This document shows positions 34,558 through 42,163 of a stretch of 64,000 nucleotides of DNA, one piece after another. Position 1 is the first letter of the stretch. Each line of letters begins with the position of its first letter. Both the position numbers and the translations under genes were made by a program. The DNA comes from JBFKPQ01 sp041628225 (lineage in GTDB: Bacteria > Actinomycetota > Acidimicrobiia > Spongiisociales > JAENVV01). Where the stretch lies: NCBI GenBank assembly GCA_041628225.1, contig JBFKPQ010000002.1:4031-68030 (forward strand), written 5' to 3'. The notes beneath the pieces are model-generated. The model did no database searches and had not been told where the DNA came from. It worked only from the letters and a program-made list of their open reading frames with translations.

Positions 34558-35868
34558 CTAGACCGCGGCGCCGGCGCGGGCGTTCTCGAGCCGGTGGGTG
34601 GTGAAGGCCCGGATGCCGATGACGAACAACACGGCGTAGACGGCGGCCGCCACGAGGAAGGGGAGCCGCAGGGCGGTGATCCGGTCGGTGAAAGACTCGC
34701 CGCCCGAGACGATGACACCGGCGAGGACCGAGCCGATGGGCATCATGCCCCAGGCGAAGAAGCGGTATACCGAGTTCACCCGTCCCAGCAGGTGATCGGG
34801 AATGATCTCCTGTCGAAGCGACACGGTGATGACGTTCCACAACACAGCCACGAACGAGGTGACGGCGGCCATGGCGAAGACGACGCCCCAGCTCGACGTC
34901 AATCCGGTGACGGCGAGGCCGATCGCACTGACCGCCAGGACCGCCTGCAGAGACGTTCCCGATCCGATGCGCTTGGACACGCGCGATGCCAGCACGCTGC
35001 CGGCCACGCCGCCGACCGCGCCCGACCACATGAGCACGCCGAAGCGAGCCGCATCGAGCCCGAGGACTTCCTGGACGAACAGCACATAGGTGGCGAACGA
35101 CACCATGAGCAGTGCGTTCATGATGCCCAGGACGACGGCCAGCGTTCGCAGCAGACGGTGTTGCCACAGCCAGCGGACGCCTTCCTTGAGGTCCGCCCAC
35201 CACGACGGTCGGGGGCCGGGCGCCTGTTCGGGTCGGAAGGCTCCGTGCAAGGAGATGATCAGGGCCCCGGCCACCGCGAAGGTCACGGCGTCGACGAAGA
35301 AGGGCAGGGAGAAGGCCACCGCCAGGAGGAATCCACCGAGCGGCGGTCCGATGAAGCTGTTCGCCACCATTTCCCCGCCCCAGAGGCGTCCGTTGGCGCG
35401 CTCGAGCTGATCCTTCTCGACGACCGACGGCATGAGCGTCTGGGTTGCGTTGTCGGCGAGGACCTCGGCGACCCCGAATAGGAACGCGCCGATGTACAGC
35501 ATCGCGAGGAGCAGTCCGGCCGAGTCGGGGGCGGCTGCCGTTCCCGCCGCGAGGCCGTCCGGATCGGCGAGCGAACCCTGCACGGACCACACGATCCCCC
35601 CCACGGCCAGAGTCAGCAGGAAACGGAACGCGTGCATGGATGCGACGAGCACCCGTCGGTCCATCCGGTCGGTGACGACGCCGGCCGGCAGCGTGAACAG
35701 CAGCCAGGGCAGCCGCGTGGCGACGAGGATGAGCGAGATCTGCAGCGGGTCGCGCGTGATGGCCGACGCCAGCCAGGGATAGGCGATCCCGGCGACGCCG
35801 TCCCCCAGGTTCGAGGTGACGTTGGCGGTGAAGAGGCGCCAATAGTTCGAGCCGAGCCGGGTGGTCAC
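34558..35868 (-). CDS. MFS transporter (EntS/MFS_3-like)
   Basis: 436 residues from a GTG at 35868. The N-terminus NYWRLFTANVTSNLGDGVAGIAYPW, loop 2-3 VVTDRMDRRVLVASMHAFRF, and the conserved PSVVEKDQLERANGRLWGGEMVANSFIGPPLGGFL segment, here split among its parts, are typical of MFS_3 exporters related to EntS and macrolide pumps. Loop 8-9 reads SRVSKRIGSGTS. It probably exports a small hydrophobic molecule. CAGTAT lies 7 bases upstream of the GTG. The extension to 35973 overlaps the divergent GNAT gene and is rejected. Confidence 0.85.
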   Translation of the reverse strand: MTTRLGSNYWRLFTANVTSNLGDGVAGIAYPWLASAITRDPLQISLILVATRLPWLLFTLPAGVVTDRMDRRVLVASMHAFRFLLTLAVGGIVWSVQGSLADPDGLAAGTAAAPDSAGLLLAMLYIGAFLFGVAEVLADNATQTLMPSVVEKDQLERANGRLWGGEMVANSFIGPPLGGFLLAVAFSLPFFVDAVTFAVAGALIISLHGAFRPEQAPGPRPSWWADLKEGVRWLWQHRLLRTLAVVLGIMNALLMVSFATYVLFVQEVLGLDAARFGVLMWSGAVGGVAGSVLASRVSKRIGSGTSLQAVLAVSAIGLAVTGLTSSWGVVFAMAAVTSFVAVLWNVITVSLRQEIIPDHLLGRVNSVYRFFAWGMMPIGSVLAGVIVSGGESFTDRITALRLPFLVAAAVYAVLFVIGIRAFTTHRLENARAGAAV

Positions 35869-35906
35869 CGGGCGAATACTGGCACGCGCGCCGCGGGTCG
35901 ACTGGG

Positions 35907-35912
35907 TACCTT
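35907..35912 (+). promoter_or_regulatory. Putative -10 hexamer for the leaderless GNAT gene
   Basis: TACCTT, 7 bases, then the ATG at 35920. Confidence 0.45.
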
Positions 35913-35919
35913 CACATGC

Positions 35920-36420
35920 ATGGAGATCCGACCTGCCACCGTCACAGATGCCGAACGCGTGGCCTTCATCCACATCCGCAGCTGGCAGGCGGCCTATCGG
36001 GGCCTCATCCGCCAGGACTACCTCGACGGCCTCGACGAGACATTCGACCGCCGAGTCGAGTGGTGGACCTCTCAGGCGAACGGCCCCGGCGTGTTCCTGG
36101 TGGGCGAGACGGACGCCGGAGAGCTAGCCGGGTTCGCCAGCGCCGGCCGCGCTCGAGAGGACCATGAACTCGGAGAGCTGTACGCCATCTATCTCCTCGC
36201 CGAGGCGTGGGGGAGTGGATTGGGTGCGCCGCTGCTCGAGGGTGCCACGGATCGCCTTCGTGAGAGCGGATACGACGAGGCGATCCTCTGGGTGCTCGAC
36301 TCCAACGGTCGGGCGCGCCGATTCTACGAAAAGCATGGATGGCACTCCGACGGTGGGGCAAAGATCGAGCTCTGGGGTGACCTCGCCCTGTCGGAGGTCC
36401 GCTACCGGCGCGCGCTCTAG
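35920..36420 (+). CDS. GNAT N-acetyltransferase
   Basis: 166 residues from the ATG at 35920. The N-terminal IRPATVTDAERVAFIHIRSWQAAYRGLI is a common GNAT opening. The acetyl-CoA pyrophosphate loop falls in LAEAWGSGLGAPLLEGA and the C-terminal motif in WVLDSNGRARRFYEKHGW. The substrate is unknown; relatives include aminoglycoside- and peptide-modifying enzymes. It converges on the HAD gene with a 4-base overlap. Confidence 0.87.
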   Translation: MEIRPATVTDAERVAFIHIRSWQAAYRGLIRQDYLDGLDETFDRRVEWWTSQANGPGVFLVGETDAGELAGFASAGRAREDHELGELYAIYLLAEAWGSGLGAPLLEGATDRLRESGYDEAILWVLDSNGRARRFYEKHGWHSDGGAKIELWGDLALSEVRYRRAL

Positions 36421-37211
36421 GTGCGGGCGCGGCGGCGCATCGCCACGAACAGCACGATCGCTCCGGCGACGGAGGCCACAGCCGCCCCACTGAGCACCGG
36501 GTCGGGTTTCGGCAGCTCGGCGAGCCGGCTCCGGATGGACACCGGGTTCTTGAACGACATGATCTGCCAGTCGGACTCGATGGCGAGATGGCGGAGCTCC
36601 TTGTCGGGGTTGACCGCGACCGGATGTCCGACGACCTTCAGCATGTGGCTGTCGGTGAACGAGTCCGAGTAGGCGTACGAATCCTCGAGTGAGATGCCGT
36701 CCCGCCGCGCCATCTCGACCATGGCTTCGGCCTTGCCGGCCGCATAGGCGTAGAACTCGAGTTCGCCGGTGTAGCGGCCGTCCTCACCCACCTTCGACTG
36801 GGTGGCGATCACGTCGGTGATTCCGAGGTAGCCGGCGAGGGGCTTGACGACCTCGTACGGGCTGGACGAGATCACCACCACCCGGCGACCTGCTTTGCGG
36901 TGTTCTTCGATGATCGCCAGTGCCTCGGCATACACGAGCGGCGCCACGACCTCGTCGACGGTCTCCTTGACGAGCCGTTCGATCTCGAAGCGGTCCCACC
37001 CCTTGGTGAGGGCGGTGAGTTGCTCACGGACCTTCTCGAGCTGATCGTGATCGGCTCCGAACATCATGTAGACGACCTGGGCGATCCCGGCCTTCACCAG
37101 CGACCGGCGGTTCAGGAAACCTGCCTTGTACAGAGGCCGTCCGAAGGCGAGCGTCGACGACTTGGCGATGATCGTCTTGTCCAGATCGAAGAATGCAGCG
37201 GCGGTGGACAT
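36417..37211 (-). CDS. HAD-IB family phosphatase with C-terminal membrane tail
   Basis: 264 residues from the ATG at 37211. HAD motif I is FFDLDKTIIAKSS, motif II VVISSSPYEVV, motif III with Lys in the AAGKAEAMVEMA region, and motif IV YSDSFTDSHML. A single helix near the C-terminus (AAVASVAGAIVLFVAM, then RRRAR) anchors it. HAD-IB relatives include SerB-like and lysophosphatidate phosphatases. In Mycobacterium the neighbouring gene (Rv3661) also sits next to the Tad cluster, as here, so the position is conserved. TAGACT followed by 7 bases and ATG suggests a leaderless message. Confidence 0.87.
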   Translation of the reverse strand: MSTAAAFFDLDKTIIAKSSTLAFGRPLYKAGFLNRRSLVKAGIAQVVYMMFGADHDQLEKVREQLTALTKGWDRFEIERLVKETVDEVVAPLVYAEALAIIEEHRKAGRRVVVISSSPYEVVKPLAGYLGITDVIATQSKVGEDGRYTGELEFYAYAAGKAEAMVEMARRDGISLEDSYAYSDSFTDSHMLKVVGHPVAVNPDKELRHLAIESDWQIMSFKNPVSIRSRLAELPKPDPVLSGAAVASVAGAIVLFVAMRRRART

Positions 37212-37218
37212 GGCATTA

Positions 37219-37224
37219 AGTCTA
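37219..37224 (-). promoter_or_regulatory. Putative -10 hexamer for the leaderless HAD gene
   Basis: On the minus strand TAGACT, 7 bases, then ATG. Confidence 0.45.
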
Positions 37225-37306
37225 TTCGGCTGTCCGAACTTCGACGACCAAGCCTCCTTCTTCGCACATCTCAGGGCGTTTCGCAAGGGGTTGTCGGGGC
37301 CCGGTC

Positions 37307-37879
37307 ATGCCCATACGTTCGTTGGGCGAGAAGGGATGCGTTCTGCCGTTGCTCCATGTTCAGACCAACCACGACGGCTTGTTGTCCGCCATCGCCCCGC
37401 TCGGGCTCGGAGCGGCGGCGGGAACGGCGCTCGTCGTCGACACCGACCCGGATGGGCCCGCCTATCCGGGGAGCGCCAGTCTCGCCGCGATGCTCGCCGA
37501 AGGGCCACGGCGTGCCGACCTCACTCCGGCTCGGGCAGGCCTGGCGGTGCTGCGAAGCGGTGGAGCGAGCCTGGCGGAGGCGGGGGATCTGCTCGGCGCG
37601 CTCGCTTCGGGCTGGCCGGCGGTGGTCGTTCGGGTGCCGGCACGCCAACCGGTCGACGGGCCGGTCGTTCCGGTCGCGCCGGCTCTGCCGGGAGCGCTGG
37701 CCGAGCGCCCGGCGGCACGACATGTCGTGCAGGCCACCGGCCTCGCGCCCGCACCGCGCGACGGCATCGTGCTCCCGCGACCGTCCGGGCGGCTCGTGCG
37801 CGACCTGTTGAGCGGCGTCGTCCGTCCTCGCGATCGCTGGATCAGAGCCTGGCGTCCCGTATGGGAGGTCGTGTGGTGA
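37307..37879 (+). CDS. Short first gene of the Tad operon, in the place of Ssd/CpaE
   Basis: 190 residues from the ATG at 37307 (the start is uncertain). It is rich in Ala, Gly, Pro and Val, with VQTNHDGLLSAIAPLGLGAAAG and GTALVVDTDPDGPAYPGS near the start. The latter recalls the post-P-loop VDxDxxxG strand of MinD/CpaE ATPases, but no P-loop is present and the protein is half the usual length. In Mycobacterium the gene at this spot is ssd (Rv3660c), also CpaE-like. I infer a degenerate MinD/CpaE-type protein. The stop overlaps the cpaF GTG start. It is probably needed for pilus assembly or placement, but this is not shown. Confidence 0.55.
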   Translation: MPIRSLGEKGCVLPLLHVQTNHDGLLSAIAPLGLGAAAGTALVVDTDPDGPAYPGSASLAAMLAEGPRRADLTPARAGLAVLRSGGASLAEAGDLLGALASGWPAVVVRVPARQPVDGPVVPVAPALPGALAERPAARHVVQATGLAPAPRDGIVLPRPSGRLVRDLLSGVVRPRDRWIRAWRPVWEVVW

Positions 37880-38940
37880 CGGCCTTCGAACGCATCACCC
37901 GCCGGATCATCGACAGCGGCGTACCGCTCGACCGCGACTCCCTCGACGCCGCCGTGCGTCCACTGATCGCGGCCGAGGCGCCGTTGGCGCCCGAAACCTT
38001 GGCCGTGGACATCGTCGACGGATTGATCGGCCTCGGGCCCCTCGAACGCCTCCTCGCCGACCCGCAGGTCTCCGACATCCTCGTCAATGGGCCAGACGAC
38101 GTCTGGGTCGAACGATCGGGCGTCCTCAGCCGATCAGACGTCGCCTTTCCGAGCGAAGCCGCCGTGGTGGCCGCCGTCGAGCGGGTCCTCGCACCGCTCG
38201 GTCTGCGCATCGATCGGGCGGCGCCCATGGTGGATGCACGGCTCGCCGACGGATCTCGGCTGCACGCGGTCATTCCGCCGGTGGCCGTGCCGTCTCCGAT
38301 CGTCGCGATCCGGCGATTCACGGCGGCGGTCGCGAGCCTGTCGGAACTCGTCTCGTCGGGAGCCGTCGATGAGGTCGGTGGGCGTCTTCTGGCGGACCTC
38401 GTCCACCGGCGCCAGACCATCGTCGTAGCGGGCGGAACCGGTACGGGAAAGACGACCTTGCTCAACGTCTTGTCCACCGAGATCCCAGCCCACGAGCGGG
38501 TCGTGACGGTCGAAGACGCCGCCGAGCTCCGCCTGGCGGGGCACGTGGTTCGGCTCGAGGCGCGGCCTCCCAACGTGGAGGGTGCCGGCGAGGTCACCGT
38601 GCAGCAGCTCGTTCGCTCGGCGCTGCGGCTCCGACCCGACCGCATCATCGTCGGAGAAGTGCGCGGACCCGAAGCGCTCGACATGATCTGGGCGCTGAAC
38701 ACCGGCCATCGAGGTTCGATGTCGACGGTCCACGCCAACAGTCCCGACGAGGCGCTGTGGCGTCTGGAGACGCTGGCTTTGTCCGGCGATCGAAAGGTGG
38801 GCGAGGACGCCGTTCGCCGGCAGCTCCGTGCGGCCGTCGACATCATCATCCAGGTCGGGCGGGTGGCGGGGCGTCGCGCCGTCGTGGCCATCGGCGAGGT
38901 GGGTGTCGACGGACCCGTCGTACCGCGGTGGCCACTGTGA
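37876..38940 (+). CDS. cpaF: Tad pilus secretion ATPase CpaF/TadA
   Basis: 354 residues from a GTG at 37876 (GTGA overlap); an ATG at 37861 is also in frame. The domains are an N-terminal region (LIGLGPLERLLADPQVSDILVNG) and a RecA-like core with Walker A GGTGTGKTT, the Asp box VTVEDAAELRL, Walker B RIIVGEVRGPEAL, and the His box STVHANSPDEAL. It powers assembly of the Flp pilus at the inner face of the membrane. It is followed, with a 4-base overlap, by tadB. Confidence 0.93.
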   Translation: MTAFERITRRIIDSGVPLDRDSLDAAVRPLIAAEAPLAPETLAVDIVDGLIGLGPLERLLADPQVSDILVNGPDDVWVERSGVLSRSDVAFPSEAAVVAAVERVLAPLGLRIDRAAPMVDARLADGSRLHAVIPPVAVPSPIVAIRRFTAAVASLSELVSSGAVDEVGGRLLADLVHRRQTIVVAGGTGTGKTTLLNVLSTEIPAHERVVTVEDAAELRLAGHVVRLEARPPNVEGAGEVTVQQLVRSALRLRPDRIIVGEVRGPEALDMIWALNTGHRGSMSTVHANSPDEALWRLETLALSGDRKVGEDAVRRQLRAAVDIIIQVGRVAGRRAVVAIGEVGVDGPVVPRWPL

Positions 38941-39596
38941 CAGCACTCATCCTCGCTGCGCTGGTCGCCGCCCCGGTTCCGTGGCCCCATGTGGGCGTCG
39001 TCGGCTGGGCCGTGGTGCACCCGTCGGCCGCCGTTCCGGTGGTGGCCGCGGCATGGTGGGCACGCCGCCGGTCCGGCTGGGAGCAGATGACGGAGGTCCA
39101 GTATCTGACGGCGATCGCGGCCGAGCTGCGCTCCGGAGCGACCGTCCGTCGGGCGTTGGACATGGCCGCGGGACCCAAACCGGCGCCTGCGTTCGCTGCC
39201 ATAGGGCGTCTCTGTCGAGCCGGCCTGCCGGCTGCAGACATCGCCGAATCGCTCCGCGCAGCGCTGCCGCGGAACGGGATCGCTGCGGCCACAGCCTTCG
39301 AGATCTCCGTGGAGACAGGCGGTGCTGCAGCGGCAGCTTTCGACGAGCTGGCACATCAGGCGGCCGAGCGTGCCGTCCTGGCCGGAGAGCTGCGACTGGC
39401 AACCGCGCAGGCACGGGTGTCGGGCCTCATCGTGGGCGGGCTACCGATGCTCATGTTGGGATGGCAGGCGGCGACGGGTCGGTTGGGTGTGGTCTTGGCC
39501 ACCGGAGTCGGTCGGTACGCGGTGGGAGTCGGGTCGCTCCTGGTCGTCGCGGGTGGGGCCGTGATGTGGCGGATGATCGTCGGAGCGCTCCGATGA
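38937..39596 (+). CDS. tadB: Tad pilus membrane protein TadB (type II secretion F domain)
   Basis: 219 residues from a GTG overlapping the cpaF stop. Two N-terminal helices are followed by the T2SSF pattern (YLTAIAAELRSGATVRRALDMAAG, AFEISVETGGAAAAAFDELAHQAAERAVLAGELRLATAQAR, given here in part) and two C-terminal helices (GLIVGGLPMLMLGWQAATG, VGVGSLLVVAGGAVMWRM). It forms the inner-membrane platform with TadC. It is shorter than typical TadB proteins (about 300). Confidence 0.85.
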   Translation: MTALILAALVAAPVPWPHVGVVGWAVVHPSAAVPVVAAAWWARRRSGWEQMTEVQYLTAIAAELRSGATVRRALDMAAGPKPAPAFAAIGRLCRAGLPAADIAESLRAALPRNGIAAATAFEISVETGGAAAAAFDELAHQAAERAVLAGELRLATAQARVSGLIVGGLPMLMLGWQAATGRLGVVLATGVGRYAVGVGSLLVVAGGAVMWRMIVGALR

Positions 39597-40213
39597 TGCT
39601 CGTGGGCCTCGGTGCCGCCTCCCTGATCTGGCTCGCCCTGCCGGGTCACCCGGTGGCGGCTGCCGTAGCCGGTGGTCTGTTGGTGGCCCCCGGCCCGACG
39701 ATCGCAGGTGCGCTGGGCGTCGTCGCACGGCGCCGGATCCGAGCCGCCCGCCATCGCCGACGGGCAGCTGTCGAAGCCGAAGCCGCGATCAGTCACCTCG
39801 CTCGCAACCTCTCGATCGCGCTGGCGGCAGGCCTGGCGGTCCCCGTCGCCCTCGACCGCGCTGCCCGGCCAGTGCACCGGGTCGTTCGCGAGGAAGTCGA
39901 AGCCGTGCTGAGGGCGGCGCGCTCACACGGTCTGGCGGTCGCGCTCGCCGACGCCGGAGGTCACACGGGGCGGCTCATGTCGGTCTTGGCGCGCGCCCAG
40001 TCTTCGGGGGCGCGTGTCCGTCGTGCCGTCGCTTCGTTCATCGAAGAACGCAACGAGATCCACCGGCAATCGGTTACCGAGCAAGCGCGCAAACTGCCCG
40101 TCAAACTCACAGTCCCGCTGGCGTTGCTCATCCTGCCGGGCTTCGTGATCGTCACCGTGGGCCCGTCGGTGATCGAATCGGTGCGGCGGCTACTCGGGCC
40201 GCTGCTCCCCTGA
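39593..40213 (+). CDS. tadC: Tad pilus membrane protein TadC (type II secretion F domain)
   Basis: 206 residues, ATGA-coupled to tadB. N-terminal helices (LVGLGAASLIWLALPGH, AAVAGGLLVAPGPTIAG), a cytoplasmic helical region (AISHLARNLSIALAAGLAVPVAL, GLAVALADAGGHTGRL), and a C-terminal helix after ARKLPVKLTVPLALLILPGFVIV, the segment conserved in TadC. It is the partner of TadB in the pilus platform. The stop is 51 bases before flp; the gap holds a GGCCGGCCGGCC self-complementary run. Confidence 0.87.
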   Translation: MMLVGLGAASLIWLALPGHPVAAAVAGGLLVAPGPTIAGALGVVARRRIRAARHRRRAAVEAEAAISHLARNLSIALAAGLAVPVALDRAARPVHRVVREEVEAVLRAARSHGLAVALADAGGHTGRLMSVLARAQSSGARVRRAVASFIEERNEIHRQSVTEQARKLPVKLTVPLALLILPGFVIVTVGPSVIESVRRLLGPLLP

Positions 40214-40264
40214 TGTGCTTCCCCCCGGGCCGGCCGGCCGCCGGCGTACCCAGAAAGGAGCGTC

Positions 40265-40435
40265 ATGTTGTCTGTGCTACGTGACGAAGACGGGCAGGGC
40301 ACCGTCGAATACGTGTTGGTGATCCTCGCCGCGGCGGCGATCGCCCTCGCTCTGATCGGATGGATGAGTTCCGACGGGCTGCTTCCCAGCTTGTTCAGCA
40401 CCATCCTCCAGAAGGTCATCGGTTTCGTCGGGTGA
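40265..40435 (+). CDS. flp: Flp-type pilin, 56 residues
   Basis: A small gene easily missed by length cut-offs. It reads MLSVLRDEDGQGTVEYVLVI, then a hydrophobic helix (LAAAAIALALIGWM) and an amphipathic C-terminus (LPSLFSTILQKVIGFVG). The prepilin peptidase site is G-QGTVEY: cleavage after Gly10, Glu at +5 and Tyr at +6, as in Flp/Tad pilins. AGAAAGGAG sits just upstream of the ATG. It is the major pilin of the operon. No prepilin peptidase gene is in the window. The stop overlaps the GTG start of tadE. Confidence 0.9.
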   Translation: MLSVLRDEDGQGTVEYVLVILAAAAIALALIGWMSSDGLLPSLFSTILQKVIGFVG

Positions 40436-40788
40436 CCGGTGAGCGAGGATCGGCCACGGTCGAGTTTGCGCTCATCCTTCCAGCGGTGGTGCTCGTGATC
40501 CTTGCGGTCGCCGAGATCACGGTGGTTGCGAGGACGCAGTTGGAGCTCGCCCATGCCGCCCGAGAAGGCGCCCGCGTTGCGGCGACGGCGCCGGATCCCG
40601 ATGCGGCCATTCGTGCCGCGCGGGAGGCGCTGTCGGACGGGCTGGCACACCGGGTTTCCGTCTCGGTGTCGCGCCCGTCGATCGTGGGGCGTCCCGCCTC
40701 GGTCGAGCTGCGGGCCACGCATCGGGTGGTCGGCCTCGGGTGGGTTGTGCCCATCCAGGCATCGGCCTCGATGCGGGTGGAGCGGTGA
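40432..40788 (+). CDS. tadE: TadE-like pseudopilin
   Basis: 118 residues from a GTG overlapping the flp stop. The N-terminal RGSATVEFALILPAVVLVILAVAEI is the TadE signature: a processing site before a helix with Glu at +5. The remainder (LELAHAAREGARVAATAPDP..., ELRATHRVVGLGWVVPIQASA) is the usual beta-rich extracytoplasmic part. It is a minor pilus component. It is coupled to the next gene as GTGA. Confidence 0.9.
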   Translation: MTGERGSATVEFALILPAVVLVILAVAEITVVARTQLELAHAAREGARVAATAPDPDAAIRAAREALSDGLAHRVSVSVSRPSIVGRPASVELRATHRVVGLGWVVPIQASASMRVER

Positions 40789-41168
40789 CGGAAGCCGGTT
40801 CCGTGTCGGTGATCGCCGTGGCGACGCTGGTCGTCGTGGCGGTTGCCGGCCTCGCCATCGGTGCGCTGGCGCAGACTCAGCACGGCGCGTGGCGCGCCCA
40901 GACGTCGGCCGACGCGGCGGCCCTGGCGGCCGCGTCGGCCACCTTCCCGCCCGTCGGTGCCGGCGCGCCTCGAGACGAGGCGGTCGCCATCGCCGCGGCC
41001 AACGGTGGCCAGTTGCTCGACTGTGTGTGCTCGGTGGACGCGTCGTTTGCTGTCCGCAGCGTGGACGTGACGGTGGCGGTGAACGTGACGATCCTCGGAT
41101 ACGGACGCGCCACCGTCGTGCGGTCGGCGCGAGCCGAGTTCGACCCGGTGGCTGCGCTGGGGTGGTGA
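40785..41168 (+). CDS. TadG-like/Rv3654c-like exported protein
   Basis: 127 residues from a GTG overlapping the tadE stop. The N-terminus EAGSVSVIAVATLVVVAVAGLAIGALA resembles a TadE/TadG-type helix with a Gly-Ser processing motif and is followed by HGAWRAQTSADAAALAAA, typical of the TadE/G 'helicase/secretion neighbourhood' protein next to DUF1998 helicases. The C-terminal half contains a CVCS pair, probably a disulfide. It is the last gene of the pilus transcript and likely a minor pilin or assembly factor. Confidence 0.75.
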   Translation: MTEAGSVSVIAVATLVVVAVAGLAIGALAQTQHGAWRAQTSADAAALAAASATFPPVGAGAPRDEAVAIAAANGGQLLDCVCSVDASFAVRSVDVTVAVNVTILGYGRATVVRSARAEFDPVAALGW

Positions 41169-41215
41169 GCGATTCGTCTGCTCGTTGCTCCTGACCAACG
41201 GCCCTAGCCCTGCAC

Positions 41216-42163
41216 GTGGCCCCGACCGACAGTGGACCCATGGGACGCGTAGACGCGAACCCGGACGTGGGGGACATCGTCGAGCCGAACGTCGGTGAGG
41301 GCTGGATGATCGCCGAGGTGTGGCGGGCCTGGCCCCCGCCGCACAACGCGGTGCGCGGCGAGTTGGCGCATCAGGACGCACTCGTCGCCCTCGCCGGGCC
41401 GCCGCGCCGGCTCGGCTATCTAATCCCCGTCGAAGTCACCTTCGAACGCGACCTGACGAACGCTCGGAACCCGTGGTCGTGGTCGGCAAGCGTCGACGAG
41501 ACCGTCGTCGGTGTCCTCGATGCGGAGATCGCCTCGCTGATCACACCAGACCTCGCTCGAGCGGTCACCGAGAAGTTCACCGTGGCGGGTGTCGTGCGCG
41601 GTGGTTCGACCCGCACTCCGACCCTCGGCGTGCATGTTTGGCTCGGACGAGCCATCACGCCGACGCCACGTCTGGACCTCGGCCCGAGGTTGGAGGTCCA
41701 CTGGCCACCGTTCGATCATGAGGGTGAAGAGACCGTCCGCACCGGCTTGTCGTCGATGAGCGCATGGGCCGACGTCGATCTTCGCAATCCGATCGCCGCG
41801 ATCCACCGAGCCCGCGACATGCTGTCCACCTCGATCGACCATCTGGACCGGCACTTCGCCTTCGTCGTGCTGGAAGAAGCGCTCTACCAATGCCGCGACG
41901 CCATCTCGGGCGCACTCGACGATTTCGACGAAACCTGCTCCATGCACGATTTCGAGATGGACGCCATACGTCCGGTGCTCGTCGAACGCTTCGGCGGAGT
42001 GCCGGTCCTTTCCACCTATCGCCAGATGGCGATCCGCCGGGTCAAGCAAGGCGATCCAGCCGCAGCGGCGTGGTGGTGCCGGCGCGGGCTGAAACTCTAC
42101 GGCACCGAGGCGTTGCGACGCGACGCGGTCGACGATCTGCGCGATCGCCTCGCCGGCTTCTAG
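41216..42163 (+). CDS. HIRAN-like domain protein next to the helicase
   Basis: 315 residues from a GTG at 41216 (or 307 from the ATG at 41240). Residues about 40-160 look like a HIRAN domain: VRGELAHQDALVALAG, RDLTNARNPWSWSASVDETV, VGVLDAEIASLITPDLARAV and TPTLGVHVWLG follow the GE..Q.AL / NP.. / VG.L order of that family. HIRAN domains bind DNA 3' ends, usually in helicases or nucleases. The C-terminal part (about 190-315) is helical with Cys and His, unrecognised. It converges with the DUF1998 helicase gene, overlapping its end by 4 bases. Confidence 0.55.
   Translation: MAPTDSGPMGRVDANPDVGDIVEPNVGEGWMIAEVWRAWPPPHNAVRGELAHQDALVALAGPPRRLGYLIPVEVTFERDLTNARNPWSWSASVDETVVGVLDAEIASLITPDLARAVTEKFTVAGVVRGGSTRTPTLGVHVWLGRAITPTPRLDLGPRLEVHWPPFDHEGEETVRTGLSSMSAWADVDLRNPIAAIHRARDMLSTSIDHLDRHFAFVVLEEALYQCRDAISGALDDFDETCSMHDFEMDAIRPVLVERFGGVPVLSTYRQMAIRRVKQGDPAAAAWWCRRGLKLYGTEALRRDAVDDLRDRLAGF

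Noticed and set aside
40214..40264. GGCCGGCCGGCC run before flp as a terminator
   Set aside because: It is self-complementary but has no T run, and expression of flp and tadE must pass through it; I prefer an mRNA-stability role and did not list it separately.
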